Below are positions 1-7,723 of a stretch of 64,000 bases of DNA, in pieces. The notes under the pieces were generated by a model. It made no database searches. It was not told the origin of the DNA and saw nothing but the letters and a program-made list of their open reading frames with translations. A program made the position numbers and the translations under genes. The stretch is from JBNKLG01 sp050292235. GTDB taxonomy: Bacteria > Pseudomonadota > Gammaproteobacteria > Chromatiales > Chromatiaceae. Location: assembly GCA_050292235.1 (NCBI GenBank), contig JBNKLG010000005.1:1-64000 (forward strand), in the 5' to 3' direction. The first letter of the stretch is position 1; each line of letters starts with the position of its first letter.

Positions 1-354
1 CCCGAACTGCTTGGGATCCTCCGCTCGGATCCTGCCCAGCCGCTCCTCCATGAGCTGGAAGGCCTGATCCCAGCTGATCTCCTCAAAGGCTGAGGTACCG
101 CGCTCTGCCCCCTGTTTGCGCAACAGCGGCTTGGTCAGGCGGGCCGGGGAGTACTGCTTCATGATGCCCGAGGCGCCCTTGGCGCAGATCACCCCCTGGT
201 TCAGCGGATGCTCGGGATTGCCCTCGATATGGCGCACCTCACCATCGCGCAAAGTCACGCGAATGCCGCAACGGCAGGCGCACATATAGCAAGTGGTATT
301 CTTGACTTCCACACGCCCGACATCGCGGTCGGAACGTGCCGATGGATCCAACAT
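1..354 (-). CDS. soeA: SoeA-like sulfite dehydrogenase, molybdopterin subunit (5' part only)
   Basis: Only the first 118 codons lie in the window; the gene continues past the left edge. The start is the ATG read from 354 downward. Residues 22-30 contain CYMCACRCG and a further Cys lies in GVICAKG, the N-terminal [4Fe-4S] motif of DMSO-reductase-family molybdoenzymes. The surrounding wording (VEVKNTTCYMCACRCGI, EGNPEHPLN, GIMKQYSPARL) is what I recall for SoeA of purple sulfur bacteria. That enzyme oxidises sulfite to sulfate at the cytoplasmic face of the membrane with SoeB and SoeC. Other members (polysulfide or thiosulfate reductase chains) share the fold, so SoeA is a family-level judgement. 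The gene is divergent from the kinase gene at 479, and the 124 bases between them must hold both promoters. Confidence 0.72.
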   Translation of the reverse strand, partial: MLDPSARSDRDVGRVEVKNTTCYMCACRCGIRVTLRDGEVRHIEGNPEHPLNQGVICAKGASGIMKQYSPARLTKPLLRKQGAERGTSAFEEISWDQAFQLMEERLGRIRAEDPKQFG

Positions 355-478
355 AATCCGGCCTCGTTCTGTTCTCCAGGTCAGCCGGAAGCCTGCCCAC
401 CGGCAATCACTCTTACCATTCAGCCCTGGAATAAAAGCATATTCTAATATTTACCCAACTTACGAAGCAAACCATACA

Positions 479-1408
479 ATGACCATTGCCAATCTCAGCT
501 GCTTCCTTCAACAACAGCGCTTACCACCGGACTACCGTCACCTAGTGGCGCACTGGTTCCAGCCACTCAGCCAAGCCCTGAGCGATAAACAGCGTCACCA
601 CGCTCGCCCCATTCTGGTCGGTATCAACGGCTGTCAGGGCTCAGGCAAAAGTACCCTCGCCGCCCTGCTCCGCCACCTATTGGAGCAGGAGGCCGGTCTC
701 AAAACGATCAATCTCTCTCTCGACGATTTCTATCTAAGCCGAGCCGGGCGCCAAGGCCTAGCCAAAACGATCCATCCACTATTGGCCACTCGAGGCGTGC
801 CCGGTACCCACGATACCATCCTGATGACAGAAACACTTCAATCCTTACTAGCTGGTCGAAATGGGGTTGCCATCCCCCGTTTTGACAAGGGCCTGGATGA
901 ACCGAAGCCGCGCTCCCAATGGGTAAACTGCTCACAGCCAGACGTAGTGATTTGGGAGGGCTGGTGCTTGGGAGTGACGGCAGAGTCTCAGGCAGATCTG
1001 GAAACCCCTATCAACCTACTTGAGGCCAAAGAAGACCCGGATGGCCGCTGGCGTCACCACGTCAATCGATGCTTAACCGAAGACTATGCACCATTATTTG
1101 ACAAGGTAGACACCTGGATCATGCTCTGCGCGCCGAGCTTTGATTGTGTGATTGAATGGCGTCAGGAGCAAGAAGAAAAGCTCTTGCAAGCGTGCCAAAG
1201 CAAGAATCTGGATACCCAGGCATTCATGAACCGCGATGCATTAGTCCGTTTTATCCAGCACTACCAACGTCTGACCAAAAGCGCTCTCGCTCAACTACCC
1301 GCCCGGGTCGATCACCTCTATTTACTGGATGCACAACGGGACATTCGAGGCTACAGTGGACCGATAAAAACTCAGGCTTTAGAAGAAACCCTCAACAAAC
1401 TGCCTTGA
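479..1408 (+). CDS. P-loop kinase of the D-glycerate 3-kinase (GLYK/Tda10) family
   Basis: 309 residues from the ATG at 479. An upstream in-frame extension to 293 runs into the soeA coding region and is not used. Walker A is GINGCQGSGKST (about residues 48-59). It is followed by NLSLDDFYLS and then by TRGVPGTHD, a combination typical of the plant glycerate kinase / yeast Tda10 group and distinct from pantothenate or uridine kinases. The likely reaction is ATP-dependent phosphorylation of glycerate or a related small substrate in the cytoplasm. The substrate cannot be decided from sequence. It is transcribed away from soeA and ends just before a tRNA gene on the other strand. Confidence 0.75.
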   Translation: MTIANLSCFLQQQRLPPDYRHLVAHWFQPLSQALSDKQRHHARPILVGINGCQGSGKSTLAALLRHLLEQEAGLKTINLSLDDFYLSRAGRQGLAKTIHPLLATRGVPGTHDTILMTETLQSLLAGRNGVAIPRFDKGLDEPKPRSQWVNCSQPDVVIWEGWCLGVTAESQADLETPINLLEAKEDPDGRWRHHVNRCLTEDYAPLFDKVDTWIMLCAPSFDCVIEWRQEQEEKLLQACQSKNLDTQAFMNRDALVRFIQHYQRLTKSALAQLPARVDHLYLLDAQRDIRGYSGPIKTQALEETLNKLP

Positions 1409-1415
1409 ACATTTT

Positions 1416-1502
1416 TGGTACCGGGAGCGGGACTTGAACCCGCACGGCGTTTCCGCCTCGGGATTTTAAGTCCCGTGTGTCTACCAATTCCACCATCCCG
1501 GC
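1416..1502 (-). tRNA. tRNA-Leu (anticodon UAA)
   Basis: Read on the minus strand, an 87-base tRNA with encoded CCA. The acceptor arm GCCGGGA pairs with TCCCGGT (one G-U pair). The D-arm holds TGGTAGAC. The anticodon stem CGGGA/TCCCG encloses the loop CTTAAAA, giving anticodon TAA. The long variable arm (GAGGCGGAAACGCCGT region) is class II, as expected for leucine. The T-arm contains GGTTCAAGTCC. All parts of a leucine tRNA decoding UUA are present. Confidence 0.97.
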
Positions 1503-1833
1503 ATAGCGGCCCATTCTATCCTCTGACTCCTCTCTCGCCAATCGGAGAAAGTGAGCCCTTTCGGCCACCCTCTTTTTTTTTTCGAAAAATAGGCTAATCT
1601 CCAAAAAGTATGATCAAAATCAATGTAAATTCTCACAAACCAAGTTCAACCTAATAAGCAAGCTTAAGATATCCGAAAATATCTCGACCCCAATTTCAGA
1701 TCACAAGCCATTGATGGCTCACAGTGCGCCGGTAAACTGGCCTCACAATTAAGGAACGGCTAGCAAGATTTCAGATGATCAACCCTGAACCGCACTTACC
1801 TCTAGCAAATGCAATATACGCAGGAGCTCTGAC
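1503..1833. other. 331-base intergenic region between tRNA-Leu and a chemoreceptor gene
   Basis: No coding signal seen. It must hold the tRNA promoter (left part, minus strand) and the chemoreceptor promoter (right part, plus strand). A run of nine T follows CCCTC near 1570. Its middle is AT-rich. A GCCGGTAA at 1728-1735 resembles the -10 of a sigma-28 promoter but has no TAAA-like -35 at the right distance. An AGGAGC ribosome binding site lies just before the ATG at 1834. Confidence 0.5.
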
Positions 1834-4095
1834 ATGGCCAGAAAACTAAAAATCACTCAGCGCCTCGCTGTCACCACCACCAGCATGCTAGCCATTGTGC
1901 TGGGTTTGGCCTTCTACGCCTCTTTTTCGTATACCAAAGAGATGTTAGAAAAGGTGGAGCAGAAAAATGCTGAAAAGATGGCCAACCATGTGTTGAGCAC
2001 TATCAATAGTGAAGGTCGAAGGGCACAATCCATGGCCGACTTAGTCGCTAGCATCCCCGATGTCCAAACCGCTTTTGCCAATCAGGATCGCGAGAGGCTG
2101 ACTGCCCTGTTCGCCAGTGGCTTCTCTCATTTGAAAGAGAACTACGGCATCAGACAATTCCAATTCCACACCCCCCCAGCCACTTCCTTCTTACGGGTCC
2201 ATAAACTGAAAAAGTTTGGTGATGACCTGTCCAACTTCCGAAACACCGTGGTGGAAATCAACAAAGATCACAAGCCGGTGATGGGCCTTGAGGTCGGGGT
2301 GGCTGGCTTAGGGATTAGAGGCATCGTACCCATGCGTCATGAGGGCAAAGCCATTGGCTCAGTAGAGTTTGGCATGTCCTTTGGTAAAGACTTTCTGACC
2401 AAACTCGCCAAAACTGAGCAGGCCAATCTCGCCCTTTTTCTCAAGCGTAAAGGAGAGATGTCACTCTTTGCCAGTACCGATGACAAAGCCGATTTATTGA
2501 CCCCGGATGAGCAGGCCCAGGTCATGGAACAGGGGAGTCTCTTTCGAGTCAGCAACCTTGGGGATCTTCCCGTCTCTCTCTATGCCAAAACGGTGCAGGA
2601 TTACAGTGGAAAGGATATCGGCTACCTTCTGGTCGTTCAGGACCGCAGCGAAGTAAAGGGACGCATCGGAAATCTGGCGCTGTATAGTGCGATCATGGGA
2701 CTGGGTGTTGGCTTGGCACTACTGCTATTGATCTGGATTATCAGCCGGAGCATCGTTGTCCCACTAAAAAACACGGTGGCCAGCATGCATGACATTGCAC
2801 ATGGTTCCGGCAATCTCGGGGTACGATTGGACGAATCCGGTCATGACGAGATCAGCGATCTGAGCAGGGCCTATAACACCTTTGTTGATAAAATTGATCA
2901 TACGATCAATCAGGTGATAGCCTGCACCAACGACATCGTCCTTTTGGTCAACGACTATATAGACCTCTCCAGCCGTACGAACAAAGGCATCCACCAGCAA
3001 CAAAGCAAAACAACACAGGTTGCCACTGCCTTGAACCAGATGTCGGCAACGGTTTCGGAAGTGGCTCAAAACACAGCCAAGACAGCAACGGCTGCCACGG
3101 ACGCCGACAAAGAGTCCAAAACCGGTATGCAGGAGGTCAGCACCGTTCGGGACAGCATCACCACCCTGGCGAATGAGGTTGAGCATACCGTCGCTATCGT
3201 GCGCCAGGTGGAAGCTGACAGTGACCGTATTGGCTCCGTGCTGGATGTCATCAGAGGTATTGCCGACCAGACCAATCTGCTGGCCCTCAATGCCGCCATT
3301 GAGGCCGCCCGGGCTGGAGAGCAGGGTCGCGGTTTCGCAGTGGTTGCCGATGAAGTCCGTACACTGGCCCAGCGCACCCAGGATTCCACTCAGGAGATCC
3401 ATGAAATGATCGCCAGCCTGCATGGCAATGTGGGACGCACGGTCAGTGCCATGGAACTCAGCCAAAACCAGACCAGCAGAAGTGTTGCCCAGGCCGATCA
3501 GGCGAATCAGGCCCTGGTTGCCATTACCCAGGCCATCGACACCATCTCCAGCATGAGCTCTCAAATCGCCACAGCAGCTGAAGAACAAAGCGTGGTCGCG
3601 GAAGACATCAACCGCAACGTATCGGAAATCACGCAAATTGCCGACCAAACGGCGGAGGATGCAACCCTGTCCATTGAAGCCACTTCACGGCTTTCAGAAT
3701 CCGTCACTCAGCTCCTGGGACTCATGAACCACTTCCAAACCAGCGCTCATCATGCCAATGCCCTATCTGGGGCCAAAGCCACCCATGTACTTTGGAAAGG
3801 AAAACTGCGTGCCTATCTTGATGGCCATGGCAGCATCGATGAGAAAAACGCCTTTGACCACCACGCCTGTAGTCTGGGCAAATGGTATTACGGTGACGGT
3901 GCCAAAGAGTTTGGACACCTCTCTGAGTTCTCTGACATAGAGATGCCTCACCGGGAAATCCACGAAGCCATTCACCGTGTTGCCCAGCTGCATGAACGAG
4001 GTGATATCGATGCCGCAGAGGCAGAGCTGGAGAAACTAGGACCTTTGTCTCACGACATTGTCGAACTCATCGCCAAGCTGGAACACAAGCTCTAG
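1834..4095 (+). CDS. Methyl-accepting chemotaxis protein with C-terminal CZB zinc-binding domain
   Basis: 753 residues. One membrane helix lies at about 11-32, a periplasmic Cache-like sensing domain at about 33-280, a second helix at about 281-305, then HAMP, then the cytoplasmic signalling coiled coil. The hairpin tip, with the conserved DQTNLLALNAAIEAARAG, lies near 476-493. The last 100 residues are a chemoreceptor zinc-binding (CZB) domain: an early His near 651, HHACSLGKWYY (His676/677, Cys679) and later His residues supply the Cys/His3 zinc site known in this family. CZB domains sense zinc or hypochlorous acid in other bacteria; the ligand here is unknown. No CheA gene adjoins it, but the main chemotaxis operon begins 1.5 kb downstream on the other strand. 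AGGAG precedes the ATG. Confidence 0.9.
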   Translation: MARKLKITQRLAVTTTSMLAIVLGLAFYASFSYTKEMLEKVEQKNAEKMANHVLSTINSEGRRAQSMADLVASIPDVQTAFANQDRERLTALFASGFSHLKENYGIRQFQFHTPPATSFLRVHKLKKFGDDLSNFRNTVVEINKDHKPVMGLEVGVAGLGIRGIVPMRHEGKAIGSVEFGMSFGKDFLTKLAKTEQANLALFLKRKGEMSLFASTDDKADLLTPDEQAQVMEQGSLFRVSNLGDLPVSLYAKTVQDYSGKDIGYLLVVQDRSEVKGRIGNLALYSAIMGLGVGLALLLLIWIISRSIVVPLKNTVASMHDIAHGSGNLGVRLDESGHDEISDLSRAYNTFVDKIDHTINQVIACTNDIVLLVNDYIDLSSRTNKGIHQQQSKTTQVATALNQMSATVSEVAQNTAKTATAATDADKESKTGMQEVSTVRDSITTLANEVEHTVAIVRQVEADSDRIGSVLDVIRGIADQTNLLALNAAIEAARAGEQGRGFAVVADEVRTLAQRTQDSTQEIHEMIASLHGNVGRTVSAMELSQNQTSRSVAQADQANQALVAITQAIDTISSMSSQIATAAEEQSVVAEDINRNVSEITQIADQTAEDATLSIEATSRLSESVTQLLGLMNHFQTSAHHANALSGAKATHVLWKGKLRAYLDGHGSIDEKNAFDHHACSLGKWYYGDGAKEFGHLSEFSDIEMPHREIHEAIHRVAQLHERGDIDAAEAELEKLGPLSHDIVELIAKLEHKL

Positions 4096-4113
4096 TTTCA
4101 ATGACAACTTCCC

Positions 4114-4142
4114 CCGTCCCGGCCAATGCCTGGCCGGAACGG
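4114..4142 (+). terminator. Stem-loop after the chemoreceptor gene
   Basis: CCGTcCCGGCCA and TGGCCGGaACGG form an 11-pair stem with one mismatch around the loop ATGCC. It begins 18 bases after the stop at 4095. There is no immediate T-run, only a CTTTTCC further on, so it may be a rho-assisted or weak terminator. Confidence 0.5.
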
Positions 4143-4294
4143 TCACTACCAGGCTTTTCCCTCTGCCATATTCGATGGGATGATTTGCGCAACCGACCAT
4201 CTCGTATACACTCTCAACGGCCACCATCCCAATTTCAGGTCCCATTCCCCGCTTTTACCTTCAAAGCGGAGCCGTTTTCACAGAAGGATTATCC

Positions 4295-5605
4295 ATGTTT
4301 GGTTTCAGCAAGAAAAAAAAACAGGCCAAGATCGCTGCTGAAGCCAGCCATCCCCCATTACCACCTGAAGCGCTTTCACGATATGAGCCTTTTAAGGATT
4401 TAGAGGAGACACATGTCGCCCTGCTCCATAGTTTCATCGATGAAAAATGGGCGCAAGACGGGGATCAAATTATCCAGTTAGGCGGTGAAGATAATTTCAG
4501 TTATTTCTTGCTTAAAGGAAAACTGAAAATGACCTCTCACGATGATCGGGTTAAAGTCATCGATGAAAATGCGGATACGGCCCGCTTCCCCATCTCTGAT
4601 CTTCGCCCACATCGTTATAACATCAGCGCGCAGGGCCCCGTACACTATTTCGTGCTCGACAACTCGGTGCTGCGGGTACTCATCGAAACCAAAAACAAGG
4701 GAACTCTTGAAAACGAAGACGACGGCATGGTCGTCAATCTCCCTGGTACAGCATCTCAAACCGCCGATTTTCTCATGGGAGAAATTCTCGACGACCTCAG
4801 CAAAGACCAGCTCACTCTGCCCTCTCTGCCGACGGTAGCGCTCGACATCAGTCGCGCATTACATGATCAAGAAACCGATGCCGGCAAGATCACTGACATC
4901 ATCCAAACTGACCCTGCCATCGCTGCCAAGATTGTCCGAGCAGCCAACAGCGCCCTATACGCTGGACAGGGAAAGGTGGAGGATTGCCACAATGCCGTTG
5001 TCCGCCTCGGCTTCGAGGTCATCAATCGCCTCGTCATCAGTTTTGCCTTGCAAGAGGTCTTTCTGGCACGAAACCTGGCACTAAAACAGTGGATGGATGA
5101 TCTTTGGCATCACAGCCTGGAAATTGCCGCCTTATGTCATACCCTGGCCCAAGGCCGCAAAGGTTTGAATCCAGAAAACGCCATGCTGGCTGGCTTGCTC
5201 CATGATATTGGGGTGTTAACGGTACTTGGCTACGCTGACAGGGTTGTGGACATCAGTGTCAGCCTGGAAGAGATGAAAGAAATCGCCGCCAAAATCCGCG
5301 GCCAAGTTGGTGCCAAGGTACTGGAAGCCTGGAAATTTGAGCCCAGTCTGATCATCGCCTGCCGCCATGCCGAAAACTGGCACTTCCAACGGGAAAAAAT
5401 GGTCAGCTATCCCGACCTGGTCATTGCTGCCCAACGCTTGAATCTTCTGGACAAAGACCCCAAAGCGCCCATACCAGATATTGCTGAAATGCCAGTGTTC
5501 TATCGCCTTTTCATCAATGGACTGGATGAAGAAGAGCAGCAGGCGTTAATCGCAAAAGGCAAAGAAAAACTGGCGCAACTCCACGGCCTGTTCGCTCGAA
5601 AATAG
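4295..5605 (+). CDS. HDOD-domain signalling protein with N-terminal cyclic-nucleotide-binding-like fold
   Basis: 436 residues from the ATG after AGAAGGATTATCC. Residues about 25-125 (SFIDEKWAQDGDQII..., YFLLKGKLKM) look like a cNMP-binding beta-roll in which the phosphate-binding cassette is not obvious. Residues about 165-370 are an HDOD domain (LPSLPTVALDISRAL, DPAIAAKIVRAANSALY, GLLHDIGVL). HDOD is an HD-related fold, usually without hydrolase activity, found in regulators of motility, c-di-GMP signalling and stress. It converges on the DUF2802 gene of the chemotaxis operon with only 9 bases between the stops. A role in motility signalling is an inference from position. Confidence 0.8.
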   Translation: MFGFSKKKKQAKIAAEASHPPLPPEALSRYEPFKDLEETHVALLHSFIDEKWAQDGDQIIQLGGEDNFSYFLLKGKLKMTSHDDRVKVIDENADTARFPISDLRPHRYNISAQGPVHYFVLDNSVLRVLIETKNKGTLENEDDGMVVNLPGTASQTADFLMGEILDDLSKDQLTLPSLPTVALDISRALHDQETDAGKITDIIQTDPAIAAKIVRAANSALYAGQGKVEDCHNAVVRLGFEVINRLVISFALQEVFLARNLALKQWMDDLWHHSLEIAALCHTLAQGRKGLNPENAMLAGLLHDIGVLTVLGYADRVVDISVSLEEMKEIAAKIRGQVGAKVLEAWKFEPSLIIACRHAENWHFQREKMVSYPDLVIAAQRLNLLDKDPKAPIPDIAEMPVFYRLFINGLDEEEQQALIAKGKEKLAQLHGLFARK

Positions 5606-5614
5606 AGAAAGCCC

Positions 5615-6058
5615 TTAGGCAGCAGAGGTTTTGCCATGCAATCGACAAAGCAGTTCCGCCTCGTCGCGACTTAATCCCAACTCTGAACGCAACTCCTGGA
5701 CACTGGCCCCCTGGTGTATCCGAGCGATGGCCTCGGCATAGGGTTGATTGGCTGAGACGGTTTCTTCTGAAGCAACCGGAGATTCTTGAACCGGAGACAA
5801 CACGGAAGAAGCATCTTGGTGCTTGGTGGCCAATCGCTGTTCAAGACCCAGAAGACGACGATGCAATCCGCTGGTGGAAGCACTTTGGGCATTCAGCAAA
5901 CCACTAAGGGAACGCAGCTCCTGACGAGTCTGTGCCAACTCCCGTTGTAAACGCCCAATTCTGACGAAAAGGAACCAGGCAACCACGGCCAAAAGTACCG
6001 CGAGTAACCCTAACAGAATCTCAGTAGGCGCCAATACCATCATAGTGGGGATCGTCAC
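5615..6058 (-). CDS. DUF2802 membrane-anchored protein, chemotaxis operon
   Basis: 147 residues from a GTG at 6058 that overlaps the stop of the preceding small gene (GTGA). A membrane helix occupies about residues 12-30 (LLGLLAVLLAVVAWFLFV), followed by a heptad-like coiled coil (RIGRLQRELAQTRQELRSL) and a C-terminal helical segment (AIARIHQGASVQELRSELG) that reads like a small helix-turn-helix. The family is uncharacterised but regularly closes the polar-flagellum chemotaxis operon after cheW in pseudomonads and relatives. The location suggests a role at the pole or with the array; that is inference. An ATG 15 bases inside is an alternative start. Confidence 0.75.
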   Translation of the reverse strand: MTIPTMMVLAPTEILLGLLAVLLAVVAWFLFVRIGRLQRELAQTRQELRSLSGLLNAQSASTSGLHRRLLGLEQRLATKHQDASSVLSPVQESPVASEETVSANQPYAEAIARIHQGASVQELRSELGLSRDEAELLCRLHGKTSAA

Positions 6059-6219
6059 GCATAATCATCAATATGGCCTGGCTGTTGCTCTTTCTTTGGC
6101 TGCTCTTGCTTGCCATCATGAGGTTCGGAAGGTGCCTGTCGCCGGGCACCCTTACGGGTTGCCCGACGTGAGGGTGTGGCTGGTGTTACCGGTATAATCT
6201 CACCCGGCAACTCAGCCAT
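6055..6219 (-). CDS. Small basic, Pro-rich protein between cheW and the DUF2802 gene
   Basis: 54 residues, ATG at 6219, stop at 6055, sharing four bases with the start of the DUF2802 gene and beginning 9 bases after the cheW stop. The N-terminal half is basic (PSRRATRKGARRQAP), the C-terminal half rich in Gln/Lys/Glu (GKQEQPKKEQQPG) and ending IDDYA. No membrane helix and no recognised domain; it is probably disordered. The tight fit between two operon genes, with stop/start overlap, is the main support for it being real. It may be translationally coupled to the next gene. Function unknown. Confidence 0.6.
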   Translation of the reverse strand: MAELPGEIIPVTPATPSRRATRKGARRQAPSEPHDGKQEQPKKEQQPGHIDDYA

Positions 6220-6228
6220 GATCTTTCC

Positions 6229-6708
6229 CTAGAAGTTCTGCATATCGGACCATTCTTCTTCACTCAACAGCCGGTTGATATCGATAACGATCAACAGCTG
6301 CCCTTCACGGGTATGCACCCCTTGAATGTAGCGGGCCGTCTCCTCATTGCCGACATTGGGGGCGGAATCGATCTCGGATTCACGCAACTCGACCACTTCG
6401 GCAACGCTGTCCACCTGAATGCCGACAACCTGACCTTCGCCTTCAATAATGACGATGCGACTGTTTTCCGTGGTTTCGGCCTGTGCGAGGCCAAAGCGAT
6501 TCCGGGTATCGATCACGGTTACCACATTGCCACGCAAATTAATGATACCCAAAACATACTCCGGCGCACCCGGCACAGGTGCAATCTCAGCAACCCGAAG
6601 TACTTCCTGCACTTGCATGACGTTTATGCCATAAGTCTCCTCTTCTAACTTAAAGGTCACCAATTGAATCAATGCATCTTTACCAGAATCTTCTACGGAG
6701 GCGTTCAT
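6229..6708 (-). CDS. cheW: Chemotaxis coupling protein CheW
   Basis: 159 residues, normal for CheW. The fold is recognisable from LVTFKLEEETYGINVMQV, EVLRVAEIAPVPGAPEYVLGIINLRGNVVTVIDTRNRFG and the later VVGIQVDSVAEVVEL. CheW is a cytoplasmic adaptor that links chemoreceptors to the CheA kinase in the polar array. It lies after parP with a 280-base gap that contains a good sigma-54 promoter, so it may be expressed partly apart from the rest of the cluster. Downstream are the 54-residue gene and DUF2802. Confidence 0.95.
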   Translation of the reverse strand: MNASVEDSGKDALIQLVTFKLEEETYGINVMQVQEVLRVAEIAPVPGAPEYVLGIINLRGNVVTVIDTRNRFGLAQAETTENSRIVIIEGEGQVVGIQVDSVAEVVELRESEIDSAPNVGNEETARYIQGVHTREGQLLIVIDINRLLSEEEWSDMQNF

Positions 6709-6753
6709 GGGGTCTCTTTCCTAGTTATTGATGGATAATGTTGTGCAATGGTC

Positions 6754-6769
6754 AGCAAACCAAGTGCCG
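6754..6769 (-). promoter_or_regulatory. Sigma-54 (RpoN) promoter upstream of cheW
   Basis: On the minus strand the sequence reads CGGCACTTGGTTTGCT. It matches the -24/-12 consensus TGGCAC-N5-TTGCA/T, with GG and GC exactly 10 bases apart. It ends about 45 bases before the cheW start, leaving normal room for a leader and ribosome binding site. RpoN with FleQ drives middle flagellar genes in polar flagellates, so the match is biologically sensible. Confidence 0.7.
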
Positions 6770-6988
6770 AATAGGTACCACTCCCTAGAAATATAGCCAA
6801 TCAAGCTCAGTATCCCCTGAATAAAGGAAGAACCCGCGCTTGAGTGTATAACCTAAAAATAGCATGGCTGAGGGATCTGTGATGGGATAAAAGAGATTCA
6901 CCACATTTTTCCGCGCTTTCTTATTGGATTTTCAACAAAAAACAGCCGAACTTCCCTAAAGTTTAGCGCTTGATAGCCACAAATGCTG

Positions 6989-7699
6989 TTATCTCCCATC
7001 TGCCAACATGTTGGCAATGACATCAACATCAATCAGCGGGCAAAGCGCTTTGGTATGGGTTCCCAGAAGCCAGGGCCGCTGCTGGCGATGCCTGCGCCAC
7101 TGAATATCCTCTTTATTTAACTTAACCGTGTCGTGAAGCATCTCGCAGAGCAAACCAAAACGGCCATCAGCAATAGCCAAGATATACCGATAGTGATCGG
7201 TATGGGCACTCTGCCCCGGCATCAGCAACTCAGTCAGGTTCACCACAGACATCTTTCCCTCACGAAAGGTCATAACCCCCTGGTGCCAATCCGGCTGTCC
7301 CGGCAACTTACTCGCCTGATCTCGCCACTCAACGATGCCATTTAATGATACCAATGGCACAGCATAATCCTTCCCCCCAGCAGAAAACATCAAACACTGA
7401 AACGCCTGCTGGGCGAAACCCGGATAGGGCGTCTGGCTGTCGGTCTCCTCAATCGATATTGCAGATACCGGGGAAACGACCTCTTGCAGCTCTGGTTCCG
7501 GCTCAACCACGACAGGGGTGGATAAAACAGGAGATGGGGCCTCAACAGGAGGGGCTGGCTTCCGCTCTGGTGTCAGTACTGATGCTGGCCGGTACTCCTC
7601 AACCGGTGCCAGTAAATCTTCCAAAAAGCTATCCAGCGCCTGACTCGGACGCTCCCGTATCGGCGAAGAGGATTTGGGTGGTGCTTTAGGATCGGACAA
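6989..7699 (-). CDS. parP: ParP-like protein: Pro-rich N-terminus plus CheW-like domain
   Basis: 236 residues from a TTG at 7699, 6 bases after GAGG. Residues about 1-100 are Pro/Glu/Val-rich and probably disordered. Residues about 105-235 are CheW-like (FQCLMFSAGGKDYAVPLVSLNGIVEW, RYILAIADGRFGLLCEMLHDTVKL). This is the layout of Vibrio ParP, whose CheW-like domain binds both the array kinase CheA and the ParA-like ATPase ParC and holds arrays at the pole. The matching parC gene lies 1.5 kb upstream in the same unit, separated by murJ. The name is by architecture and context. There is no sign that it acts as an ordinary CheW. Confidence 0.75.
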   Translation of the reverse strand: MSDPKAPPKSSSPIRERPSQALDSFLEDLLAPVEEYRPASVLTPERKPAPPVEAPSPVLSTPVVVEPEPELQEVVSPVSAISIEETDSQTPYPGFAQQAFQCLMFSAGGKDYAVPLVSLNGIVEWRDQASKLPGQPDWHQGVMTFREGKMSVVNLTELLMPGQSAHTDHYRYILAIADGRFGLLCEMLHDTVKLNKEDIQWRRHRQQRPWLLGTHTKALCPLIDVDVIANMLADGR

Positions 7700-7723
7700 A
7701 GAGACCTCGCATTCTCAACAAAA

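Noticed and set aside
1728..1735. GCCGGTAA resembling a sigma-28 -10 element before the chemoreceptor gene
   Set aside because: No TAAA-like -35 at 15 bases upstream; about 100 bases from the start codon.
2764..3648. 294-codon frame opposite the first chemoreceptor
   Set aside because: A shadow of the chemoreceptor coding region; no family match and no start signal.
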